From: Salvator merianae
Taxonomy: Eukaryota; Chordata; Lepidosauria; Squamata; Teiidae
Length of the DNA stretch: 64,000 nt
Assembly: GCA_003586115.2 (NCBI GenBank)
Contig: QVOM02000126.1
Span: 52,091,944-52,155,943, forward strand
Direction: 5' to 3'
The position numbers were made by a program, and so were the translations under genes. Below the pieces are notes generated by a model. That model was not told the origin of the DNA, made no database searches, and worked only from the letters and a program-made list of their open reading frames with translations. The first letter of the stretch is position 1. Each line of letters opens with the position of its first letter. Positions 31,601-36,669 of this stretch are shown one piece after another.

Positions 31601-33972
31601 TGAAGTTCACTACTAAGAATGATACAAGTAGATGAGTGTGTTGTTTTTCTGGCTACTTTACATATTTTGGCTTTTTAATTTGTACTGAAAATGAGCATTA
31701 CAGTACCACAAGCTATTGTGGAAAAAATCAACTGACAGAGAGCTTTAACCTAGCTGCTGATAAATTGTTCATGAAATCTAAGTTACTTACAAGTGGTTAT
31801 AGAGCTGGGAGATATTATCAGACCTAACTGTGAAGATATTGAGTAAAATGTAATGAACTGGGCTTTAGAAATCTTCTGAGATTTTTTTTTAAAGCATGTT
31901 AATAAAAGTACAACTACATAAACTCAGTTCTTTTGCCCACCAAGAAGGAGCATATCAAAACTATGTATCTGAGCAAGCACTCAATCATGTTAAGCTAAAA
32001 ATAGGATCTGCCATTAACCCATTTGAATATACTACTTTATGTGAAAAGCAAATCCCTTAGTGCAGGATTTGCCTAGTTGCCATATAATTTTGCAAGCAGT
32101 TACTTGCATTTAGCAACTTTATGTGAATTAGACCCATGTCACACATTGCCCATCCCTGCTCTATATGATATTTTTAAACATGTGCCTCTCCTCACCTTAA
32201 GTTAAGTACTTTCTAGTCTTGAAACTGCAACAGAGCCACGAAATTAACATTTTCCTTTTCAGATGAGACAGCAACCCCTTGGATGCCAACACATGGTAAA
32301 ACTGATTCAAAAGAAGGTTCTGCTGATCAAGAAGATGAAGGCAAACTTGATCCAAGGGAGGATGATGGCGATAATAGTAATAATGATGATGACAACGAAG
32401 ACGATGATGACAATGACACGTAAGCAGTGCAAATCAACAACTTTTAGATTGCTTCTTTATCTTACCCTAGAATAGCTTAAAGGGATAGCTGAGTAACCAT
32501 ATATTTTTAGAAATAAATAATATTTGTGGCAAATTCTTAATCGTCTTAGGTGAGTAGTATCCATAAGACCACCAAAAGCACAGTACTTTAAGCCCCTTTA
32601 TCTGTACTTTCTCTATTTGGATTTTCACTTACAAGGTTTGTGTCTATTATTGACTCATTTTGTTAATTGCTAAACCAAAATTTTCAGATCTGTGATCCAG
32701 GGTAAGAGATTCCCCCTTCCACGTTTTACAGATCACATGTGATATGCAGAACTATAACTGAAATTTTTGGTTTGGATAAAAAAAAAGGAAGGCATCTGAT
32801 CTGTTCTATATGAGCTTTACTGTTTAATTTTTAATCTTTGCTCTTTAATTTCATTTTAGATATAAAGCTGTTAATTACTATTCATTTTGTTGTTTCCTTA
32901 CGGTACCAGGCATTTAGGGGGATTTGGGGGGGGAGAAGTTCAAACAAGCATGGAACAAATTAGAATTGTTACTATTTAAATTAATGGATAAACTATTTTT
33001 GGTATCTGGATTTTCTCTAAGGTTTGTTTTCAGGAAATAATTAGATATGGATAAAGGTGGAGGAGTGTAGTACAATATGAACAGATAATTATCTTATCAA
33101 GTTTATACATGATGTGGCCTGCCAGGAGATCTCCAGGAAGTCATATGCCTACCATTACAATCAATGTCTGGTTGATACTGCTAGAACTAATGCCTCCCAT
33201 TTTATTTATTTATCCCTCCCTTCATGCAGACATCTCATAAACATTAAAAAAGTTAAAAACACAGTTTAAAATATAAAAATACAGCCACCCACCTATCAGT
33301 AATTTTTCTACCATGCTACTATATCACATGGTGGTACACTATACTGTATTAAAAATAGTCCATGACAATATAAAATAATCAGTGTCCTCACAAGGCAGCT
33401 TTTTGCTTTTCTAATTTCAGAAATTTAAAGCAAACCACAGAGCAAATAGCAGATGCCAGTGTTGTGACTATGGCTTATAAATACATGCAGATAGAGCCAT
33501 TTGTGAAATCAAAGTAGCCAGAGATATATTATAGCTCTTTGTTGTTTAATGGATATATACGGACATCTGTGTATGACAATAGTGCTTTCCTTCTCAGGTG
33601 ATTCTGCAAACGCAGAAAGAAATAAGGTGGAAACCACCAGACATCCTTCAGGCTTTCAGAACCATTTTAACAGACATTTTGTTCTATCTGACAACTGACT
33701 GCAATAACTTGATTTTTTAAAAATCCATTTTATCTTATTAACTACATAGGAATTTTGAAGAATCTGATGATGAATTGAGGAATGAATTGGTAGAATCCCT
33801 GGAAAAAGTAGTAGCATCTATAGAAGAAATGTCAAAATCTCCACCTGAATTAGCAAACACAGAGCAACAGAAAGAAGATGATGAAACTGGTAGTAAATTT
33901 AGAAAATCCTGTGCAAGCTGGGAAGACAACAGTAATCAGATTGGAGACAAGCAGGAAGGAGCAATCAGTTAA
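4548..33972 (+). CDS. NEK5: NEK5, NIMA-related serine/threonine kinase (22 coding exons)
   Basis: Coding exons: 4548-4664, 6852-6948, 9104-9201, 12094-12177, 12272-12342, 15360-15446, 16635-16689, 18391-18591, 18936-19002, 19734-19870, 21457-21656, 21927-21993, 22191-22298, 23770-23853, 26033-26140, 26678-26758, 27236-27298, 28818-28941, 29306-29431, 30884-31021, 32263-32419, 33750-33972. Phases agree throughout, giving 830 codons plus TAA. The kinase domain covers about residues 4-260: glycine loop GEGSFG (11-16), catalytic Lys33, helix-C Glu51, HRDVKSQN (126-133), DFG (147-149) and SPE (172-174). A basic linker follows, then a conserved [10 protein letters not shown] block, a coiled coil near 464-525, a TLTFEDG block, and an acidic Asp/Asn tail with a final charged helix. 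The MDEYEIIK start matches the NEK family. Human NEK5, as I recall it, has 708 residues, so this protein is longer at the C terminus. NEK5 is linked to centrosome integrity, cilia and differentiation. It is certainly a NEK kinase; the NEK5 identity is supported by the tail blocks and by synteny. Confidence 0.97.
4665..6851 (+). other. NEK5 intron 1
   Basis: A 2.2-kb intron. It contains a decayed MITE at about 5095-5590; the rest, 5600-6850, shows short low-complexity and degenerate repeat traces but no exon I can support. Confidence 0.6.
5095..5590. mobile_element. Non-autonomous DNA transposon, family W
   Basis: It shares an ordered set of blocks with 20332-20731: a near-palindrome around GAAATACCTGGATG, AGGAAAACCTGC, GCACATTTTAG and the terminal TGTCTGGATG. 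There is no coding capacity. Confidence 0.5.
6852..6948 (+). CDS. NEK5: NEK5 coding exon 2
   Basis: It starts after ATTTAG and encodes the helix-C region ([20 protein letters not shown]), with the conserved Glu51. The donor is weak (CAAG|GTCCCT). The phase-1 junction restores Q-E-K with the next exon, as in other NEK5 proteins. Confidence 0.93.
7560..8200 (-). repeat. L2 LINE fragment, antisense
   Basis: On the minus strand, 8041-8165 reads as the reverse transcriptase tail of L2: [14 protein letters not shown], then [11 protein letters not shown]. It matches the L2 copy at 39880-42010. Interrupted frames show that it is dead. It lies in NEK5 intron 2. Confidence 0.75.
8215..8433. mobile_element. 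hAT-like MITE, truncated copy
   Basis: Its right end, GTGCGAAGAGGCCCC, and its interior (TTGCCATGGCAGCAGCTGGA, GACCAGCATTTGCGCTGTGA-like blocks) match the fuller copies at 15763-16244 and 56518-56965. The left terminus is missing. Confidence 0.55.
9104..9201 (+). CDS. NEK5: NEK5 coding exon 3
   Basis: It encodes the hinge [10 protein letters not shown] and the following [10 protein letters not shown]. The acceptor is TATTATAG and the donor AGG|GTGAGT, phase 0. Confidence 0.95.
9497..10732. mobile_element. Non-autonomous DNA transposon, family Z copy 1
   Basis: It runs parallel to 47349-48802 over most of its length, with shared blocks CATAAATTTAATC, TTCCCCTCCCTGTGCAGT, ACATCCACAG and CCAAATGCAAAGTAGTCT. 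The ends are weak inverted repeats around TCTGACA and ATTTAATC. No transposase frame is seen. It lies in NEK5 intron 3. Confidence 0.6.
10937..11286. mobile_element. Family W MITE fragment
   Basis: It shares GGGCTATATTGGGATT, AATTGTGGGATCTGAAGGAG and the terminal TCTAGATGCACCC with copies at 13246-13695, 19299-19640 and 61685-62111. It lies in NEK5 intron 3. Confidence 0.45.
11770..11905 (+). repeat. Dispersed reptile repeat (ATCTGG-GGCCACAGGTTG type)
   Basis: GGGAACATCTGGTGGGCCAC followed by AGGTTGAAC matches a very common sauropsid repeat. A reverse copy lies at about 36790-36870. I cannot assign its class. Confidence 0.45.
12094..12177 (+). CDS. NEK5: NEK5 coding exon 4
   Basis: It encodes [19 protein letters not shown] and then LHRDVKSQ, the catalytic loop with base Asp128. 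It is separated from exon 5 by an intron of only 94 bases. Confidence 0.95.
12272..12342 (+). CDS. NEK5: NEK5 coding exon 5
   Basis: It starts with the Asn of the catalytic loop and carries the magnesium-binding DFG (147-149) in [11 protein letters not shown]. It ends in phase 2 at AA|GTAAGC. Confidence 0.95.
12372..12720 (+). repeat. LINE 3'-UTR-like repeat
   Basis: TTTATTTATTTGCTGCCC, AAGGCAGTTTACC, and later ATTCCATAAATTGGGG before GAGAAGGCCCTCC form the L2-type 3' module found across reptile genomes. It lies in NEK5 intron 5, just after exon 5. Confidence 0.5.
12955..13200 (+). repeat. MIR/CORE-like SINE or LINE tail
   Basis: The blocks CTATCCCACCTTTCTTC, AAGGTCACCCAGTGAATTTC, CATGGCTGAATAGGAATTCG and GCATTACACCATACC are shared with 55620-55810 and with the split copy at 61200-61625. 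Confidence 0.5.
13246..13695. mobile_element. Family W MITE
   Basis: It starts ATGCCTGCAGATG and contains ATCCATGGCAATCCCAAC and GCAGGATCTAATGGAGATCC, matching the other family W copies. It lies in NEK5 intron 5. Confidence 0.5.
14044..14420 (-). repeat. CR1-like LINE 3' end, antisense
   Basis: It begins ACATAAGACCGTAAGAAATG, the reverse complement of the CR1 tail, and continues with AGACCATGGTTCATCTGGTC and a TGGTGGCCAATA segment. It lies in NEK5 intron 5. Confidence 0.65.
15360..15446 (+). CDS. NEK5: NEK5 coding exon 6
   Basis: Activation segment and P+1 loop: [20 protein letters not shown], then PYNNKT. The SPE variant of APE is normal for NEK kinases. Thr163 and Thr167 sit at the usual T-loop positions. 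Confidence 0.95.
15763..16244. mobile_element. hAT-like MITE
   Basis: The inverted termini are GGCCTTTTTGCACCT and AGTGCAAACAGGCC. The interior is shared with 56518-56965: TTGTGCTCCACAGCTGTAC, GTTGGACTGCTCC and CAGCATTTGCACTGCGAATG. It is internally palindromic and non-coding. It lies in NEK5 intron 6. Confidence 0.65.
16635..16689 (+). CDS. NEK5: NEK5 coding exon 7
   Basis: A short exon encoding [18 protein letters not shown], the helix-F segment with the invariant Asp. Phase 1 in, phase 0 out at CCT|GTAAGT. Confidence 0.95.
17370..17525 (+). repeat. Minisatellite inside the Helitron
   Basis: Three imperfect units of roughly 45-50 bases, each with TTTTCTTTTC-TTTTATTTTATTTGTG followed by a G-run, GTGTAGGGGC. 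Confidence 0.8.
17583..17623. repeat. Inverted repeat inside the Helitron
   Basis: CACCCTTAAAGATAT is followed, after a 10-base loop, by ATATCTTTAAGGGTG, a perfect 15-base-pair stem. Confidence 0.85.
17680..17765. repeat. Second inverted repeat inside the Helitron
   Basis: TTCGCAGCGAAAGTGAAGCC pairs, with few mismatches, with GGCTTCGCTTCGCTGCGAA about 40 bases on. GCCGGC edges extend the stem. Confidence 0.75.
18391..18591 (+). CDS. NEK5: NEK5 coding exon 8
   Basis: It encodes the end of the kinase lobe: [32 protein letters not shown] and the following PFLEKQI segment. The acceptor lies 166 bases after a Helitron. The donor is GAG|GTGAGT. Confidence 0.95.
18936..19002 (+). CDS. NEK5: NEK5 coding exon 9 (GC splice donor)
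   Basis: It encodes [20 protein letters not shown] and a few residues more, matching the post-kinase EEFSH block of NEK5. No GT donor occurs before the in-frame TAA. The only fit is TCTTCAG|GCAAGC, a GC donor, and its phase 1 matches exon 10. Confidence 0.85.
19003..19733 (+). other. NEK5: NEK5 intron 9, GC-AG type
   Basis: It starts GCAAGC and ends ACAAG, with TACTAAT at 19707-19713 placing the branch adenosine about 22 bases before exon 10. A family W MITE occupies its second half from 19299. Confidence 0.75.
19299..19640. mobile_element. Family W MITE
   Basis: It starts GGTGCCTCCAGATG and contains AACATATCCATGGCAATTGC and AACCCAGCAATGATGCTGGG, homologous to 13246-13695. The right end is unclear. 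Confidence 0.5.
19734..19870 (+). CDS. NEK5: NEK5 coding exon 10
   Basis: It encodes a basic segment ending in [19 protein letters not shown], which matches the NEK5 HRNEW region. The acceptor CATACAAG lacks a pyrimidine tract but follows TACTAAT at 19707-19713. It is the first AG after 19677. Confidence 0.88.
20332..20731. mobile_element. Family W MITE
   Basis: The terminal inverted repeats GGTCACCTCCAGACA and TGTCTGGATGCAGCC are clear. The interior matches 5095-5590 (AGGAAAACCTGC, GCACATTTTAGC). It lies in NEK5 intron 10. Confidence 0.6.
21457..21656 (+). CDS. NEK5: NEK5 coding exon 11
   Basis: It encodes [18 protein letters not shown] and a proline-rich end ([10 protein letters not shown]). 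The CGxYDxYYxxL block is a NEK5 marker. It ends in phase 2, and the split Trp codon is completed by exon 12. Confidence 0.94.
21927..21993 (+). CDS. NEK5: NEK5 coding exon 12
   Basis: It encodes [20 protein letters not shown] and two residues more, almost identical to the NEK5 family block. The acceptor is TTTCAG and the donor CTT|GTAAGC. Confidence 0.95.
22191..22298 (+). CDS. NEK5: NEK5 coding exon 13
   Basis: It starts GLRPSSA like other NEK5 proteins and ends KDVMKEQ before the coiled coil. Phase 0 on both sides. Confidence 0.94.
22842..23152. mobile_element. hAT-like MITE
   Basis: The left end GGCCCGTTCACA and right end AAGTGCAAACGGGCC are inverted repeats of the family also seen at 15763-16244 and 50419-50934. 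It lies in NEK5 intron 13. Confidence 0.6.
23525..23640. repeat. Half-copy of palindromic MITE family P
   Basis: TACTGGGCCTTATTCTGG, then TCCAGAATAGGGACCTGCCA, matches the left arm of the intact copies at 40532 and 41434. The right arm is degenerate. Confidence 0.55.
23770..23853 (+). CDS. NEK5: NEK5 coding exon 14
   Basis: It encodes the coiled-coil core [20 protein letters not shown] and eight more residues, with heptad spacing of Leu and Ile. Phase 0 on both sides. Confidence 0.95.
24520..24640 (+). repeat. LINE/SINE tail module
   Basis: TTATTTATTTATTCCATTTATTTATATGCCACCC followed by AGAGCGGCTTACAGTATA is the widespread reptile repeat tail. I cannot assign the element. Confidence 0.5.
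24771..25290. mobile_element. hAT-like MITE, full-length copy
   Basis: The inverted ends are GGCCTTTCTGCATT and AATGCAGAATGGCC. The interior is homologous to the copy nested in CR1 at 2600-3034. It lies in NEK5 intron 14. Confidence 0.65.
26033..26140 (+). CDS. NEK5: NEK5 coding exon 15
   Basis: A charged, low-conservation linker of 36 codons between CTTAAAG and a CAG|GTATAT donor. Phase 0 on both sides. Confidence 0.85.
26221..26360 (+). repeat. tRNA-derived SINE
   Basis: GGCTGTAGCTCAGTCATAGA resembles a polymerase III A box and GGTTTGATCCCC a B box about 35 bases later. There is no foldable acceptor stem and an unrelated body follows, so it is a SINE head and not a working tRNA gene. It lies in NEK5 intron 15. 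Confidence 0.6.
26678..26758 (+). CDS. NEK5: NEK5 coding exon 16
   Basis: It encodes a second charged helix, [20 protein letters not shown] and on. The donor AAG|GTTCTG is weak, but the phase and the flanking family blocks support it. Confidence 0.85.
27236..27298 (+). CDS. NEK5: NEK5 coding exon 17
   Basis: It encodes [12 protein letters not shown] and an acidic end. It aligns with the GVKFEINLD segment I recall in human NEK5. Phase 0 on both sides. Confidence 0.9.
27430..28150 (+). repeat. L2 LINE endonuclease fragment
   Basis: Translated pieces follow L2 order: [13 protein letters not shown], then TESWMNE, then [16 protein letters not shown] with the conserved GHTLDLVF-type motif, then SDQFLN and INLIAP. 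Frameshifts separate them, so it is inactive. It is in the same direction as NEK5, in intron 17. Confidence 0.75.
28567..28702. mobile_element. Palindromic MITE, family V copy 1
   Basis: GGCTGCATCCAGACAT and ATGTCTAGATGCAGCC bound a nearly complete palindrome rich in ATTCCGCTATATTTGGATAT. A second copy lies at 62777-62912. It lies in NEK5 intron 17. Confidence 0.7.
28818..28941 (+). CDS. NEK5: NEK5 coding exon 18
   Basis: It holds [13 protein letters not shown] and [16 protein letters not shown]. The TLTFEDG and DYTDKA blocks are NEK5 markers. I chose the donor at 28942 over 28933 because its phase 1 joins exon 19 in frame. Confidence 0.92.
29306..29431 (+). CDS. NEK5: NEK5 coding exon 19
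   Basis: It starts after CATGTAG and encodes [20 protein letters not shown] and then ADITSVCP, matching the PQTLLQ and ADITSTCP blocks of NEK5. Phase 1 on both sides. Confidence 0.92.
30402..30618. mobile_element. Palindromic MITE
   Basis: CCTAGCTATACCTAAATTTTAATC is mirrored by GATTAAAGCTTAGGTGTAGC at the right end, and GGTTAGATAATG mirrors CATTATCTAACC-like sequence inside. It is non-coding and lies in NEK5 intron 19. Confidence 0.6.
30884..31021 (+). CDS. NEK5: NEK5 coding exon 20
   Basis: It starts after TTTATCTCAG and encodes [20 protein letters not shown] and an acidic end. It lies beyond the point where human NEK5, as I recall it, ends. Phase 1 on both sides with a GTAAGA donor. Confidence 0.82.
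31022..32262 (+). other. NEK5 intron 20
   Basis: AT-rich. I see no exon or clear repeat family in it. Confidence 0.5.
32263..32419 (+). CDS. NEK5: NEK5 coding exon 21 (acidic)
   Basis: It encodes a Thr/Pro start and then a run dominated by Asp and Asn around residues 736-756. The acceptor is CCTTTTCAG and the donor AC|GTAAGC, phase 2, completed by exon 22. Confidence 0.85.
32420..33749 (+). other. NEK5 intron 21
   Basis: AT-rich. A LINE-tail module (TTTATTTATTTATCCC and then AAAAACACAGTTTAAAATA) lies at about 33200-33300. No exon is seen. Confidence 0.5.
33750..33972 (+). CDS. NEK5: NEK5 last coding exon 22
   Basis: It starts after CTACATAG with [20 protein letters not shown], a charged helix. 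The polar tail ends EGAIS and then TAA at 33970-33972. It resembles the acidic-then-helical tails of NEK1 and NEK3. Confidence 0.88.
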
Positions 33973-34375
33973 CATACACTTGGATGTGAGTCTAAAGTAA
34001 TGGCAATTAATGACTGAACTGTTAAGAACAAGCATCTGAAGAAACAAGTAGCTTTCATAGGATTATCAGTTGCTATTAGGCAAGTGATACATTTTGAATT
34101 CACAGTAAGATGTTTTGACCTGGATTGCTTATTAACTGCAAACTGTCTTTATATTGAAACATTTCAGTTCCTCATCCTTTTAATTTAACAGCTGTTTCAT
34201 AATGTCTTTACTGACAATATTGCAATTCTATGCTTTTTCTTGCCTGTTTGTTCATTAATAGGAGTTGGACTGACCATGCGAAACTGTGCAGTAGCAGCAG
34301 TCATACCTGTCCAAGAAAGGAACTTTATTCAGAGAAGCATTTTCATGTAATAAAATAATTTAATTCACTTAATGG
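33973..34375 (+). other. NEK5: NEK5 3' untranslated region
   Basis: Sequence after the TAA. The first canonical signal is AATAAA at 34349-34354, giving a 3' UTR of about 0.4 kb. The end is inferred. Confidence 0.55.
34349..34354 (+). terminator. NEK5: NEK5 poly(A) signal
   Basis: AATAAA followed by T-rich sequence, 377 bases after the stop codon. Confidence 0.55.
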
Positions 34376-34489
34376 TCATTGAAAAATGAAATAACTTATT
34401 GAATGTTTACATTTGAAATGCATTCCTTTAAAGAACTGAAAATATGACAGATGAAAACTCACATCTATCTTAAAACTATGCAAACAAGA

Positions 34490-35450
34490 AAGGCCAGCTA
34501 GATAGTTACCACAATGTTTTTTCTTGTTGGCCCAACCACTGGAGGGCTGCACTCCATGGAGGAGTTAACCCCCTTGTGTGATTTCAATAGCAAAGTACCT
34601 GAAGCCATAAAAGTGGCTCCAGGCAGAAGAAATGGTAGAGCTTGAAACTGAAAATGGGTCCCAAACAGGCAAAACCTGAGAAAAGGATGTAGCCATTGGC
34701 ACATAAAAATAAGCATCTTGAAAATCTACTAATGCAAGGAAATTTCCCGTATTTAGGACAGCTCAAATTGAAGAACACGATTCCATTTTAACCTCCAGTA
34801 CCTGACAAATTAGTTCAGATACTTGTAATGCAAAACGGCTCCCCACATTCCATCCTTTTTCCATACGGTGAAAAAGAAGGAATAAACTCCATCCTTTTTC
34901 TTGGCATGAGAATGCGTTCCACTGCCCAATTCTCCAGAAGCTGTGAAAACACCTGGGGAATTAAGGCAGATCTCTTTTCAGAAACTGGAAGAGGAAGAAG
35001 AAACCCTGATGGAAACAGAGTTTTAAACTCTATCATGAAACCCAGAGTAATTACACAAAGCCCACTGATTGCGATTGCAAATAACTCATGTTCCTGAAAA
35101 CCAAAAGATGTCTACACTGGCAGAGAAGTAGATTGGGATGAGTTAGGACTGGGACTTTAAAGGGCTGTTGGAAGAGGAAGAAAAGGTGAACATGTTGGCA
35201 TTAGAGAAATGTCCTTATCACTTGCCCTGTTTAGACTTGAATCAGGATCCACGTCTTCCATACTCCCTAGCTTGAAAGGGCTGAAAAGGAAAAAAAACCC
35301 TCATAATTGTTTAAACAATCATGAGGAGGACCCTTTGCCCTTGAACCTAGAGAACATGAGCATAGCCAATTTTTTAATCTTTTGTCTCCACAGGTATCCT
35401 TGCCAAGGTTTCATTGCTAAACAGGTTTCCAGCCTTGAATGACTATTCAA
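34490..35450 (-). mobile_element. DIRS-like retrotransposon reverse transcriptase remnant
   Basis: Reading the minus strand in shifting frames gives GFMIEFKTLFPSGF, then PQVFSQLLENWAVERI, then a KKDGMW-like block with LHYKYLN, then ALVDFQDAYFYVPMAT and a QFQALPF block. This order (GYxIEF, LLxxGAVExV, KKDGxWRPILDLRxLN, DxxDAYxHVP, QFxALPF) is typical of DIRS-type reverse transcriptases. Several frameshifts and stops make it dead. Sequence to about 35900 may be its gag part, less certainly. Confidence 0.6.
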
Positions 35451-36396
35451 GCAAATTCATTCTGGATACTAGATCTGCATTCTAATATTTTAACTGCACT
35501 GCCCTCCTGGCTGCAGCTGAGTAGGCCATGCCTCTTGCTGTGTAGTGAACAGAATCAACTGGGGCATCAGCTGTGATGACCCATATCTTTTCCAGTTTCA
35601 GTATTTTCTTTCTGAGATGGAAGAGAGTCATTGGAGAGTCTACCCTAGTAAAAAAGAGGCCTAAAAAGGATCATAGCTGCTAGCTCAAAGGAATGTTTGG
35701 AAAGGAATTCTGCTCTCTTCCCAATGAATTCTCGGGACCAGAAATCTCCATGTCATAGAATGAGATGCCAGTAAAGCAAATGGTGCATCCACAGAGCTGT
35801 GGCTAGAAGGTCTTCAGTCAACTGCTAAATGAACAGAATCATTGAGCAAAAGCAGAATTTGATACTAATGGCGAAAGGTGGGCCATGGGCACTGTGGCAG
35901 AGTTTTTTGTGTGGAAAAGTTGCTTCCACATTTGAATGATAATTCTAGAAAAATATGGTGTTTATAGTTTGATATTTTTAAAAACTGCTTTGAAGATTAT
36001 CCATTATGCAAAGCAGAGAAAAATATTTACAAAACAAGAGTAATATGTTGCAGGAAGAATGTCTATTTCTGGAACAACTTCTGTCACCCATATTTGGTCA
36101 CTCAAGCTTTGGTACTATAACAATTCATCTGGAAGTTAAAGTCAGTTGTAATTTCTCCTAATAGTAAGCTGAGTTTTCACTGCAGAAAGTTTCTTAAGAT
36201 TTTGTACATATTTTGTTTATACATGATGTGCTTAAGGAATTAGCAACTGTATCAATTTCATGTGTACTTATGCTCCAAAAAATATAAATTTGAGAACTGA
36301 ACAAAGTAATCCAACACACTCTACTGTGTAACAAAAAAGAGTAAATCCACAAATATTTGCAAATGACTAAAGTCCAGATAGCTATAAACAAATCAT
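35451..36396. other. Intergenic sequence between NEK5 and ALG11
   Basis: The 35460-35900 part may continue the DIRS-like element on the minus strand. The part nearer ALG11 is AT-rich and may be ALG11 3' UTR or flank. No gene is seen. Confidence 0.4.
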
Positions 36397-36402
36397 TTTA
36401 TT
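36397..36402 (-). terminator. ALG11: ALG11 poly(A) signal overlapping the stop codon
   Basis: On the minus strand the last codons read TTT AAA TAA AAT, so AATAAA contains the whole stop codon. I saw no other canonical AATAAA in the next 2 kb downstream. Confidence 0.45.
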
Positions 36403-36669
36403 TAAATAGTTGTTCCACAGATAGTAGGAATGTTTCCTCAAATTTTTCATCAGCAAATCTTTTCACAGACTGACGAGCATTTTGTCTGATTTCTAGGTTT
36501 TTTTTAGAAGACAAAGAAAAGATATGAGCCATAGTATCTGCATATTCAACTTCATTTTCTGCTAGAAATCCAGTAATGTTTCCTTCATAGGGCACAACAA
36601 TGTCCAATTTAGGGCCTCCAGAATTGTGAGCAAGGATAATTGGGCCAGCTGCCATACATTCAACGATTC
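36398..36669 (-). CDS. ALG11: ALG11 coding exon 4
   Basis: The last 90 residues: [40 protein letters not shown] and the end SVEQLFK, then TAA. It contains the second Glu of EX7E. Confidence 0.98.
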
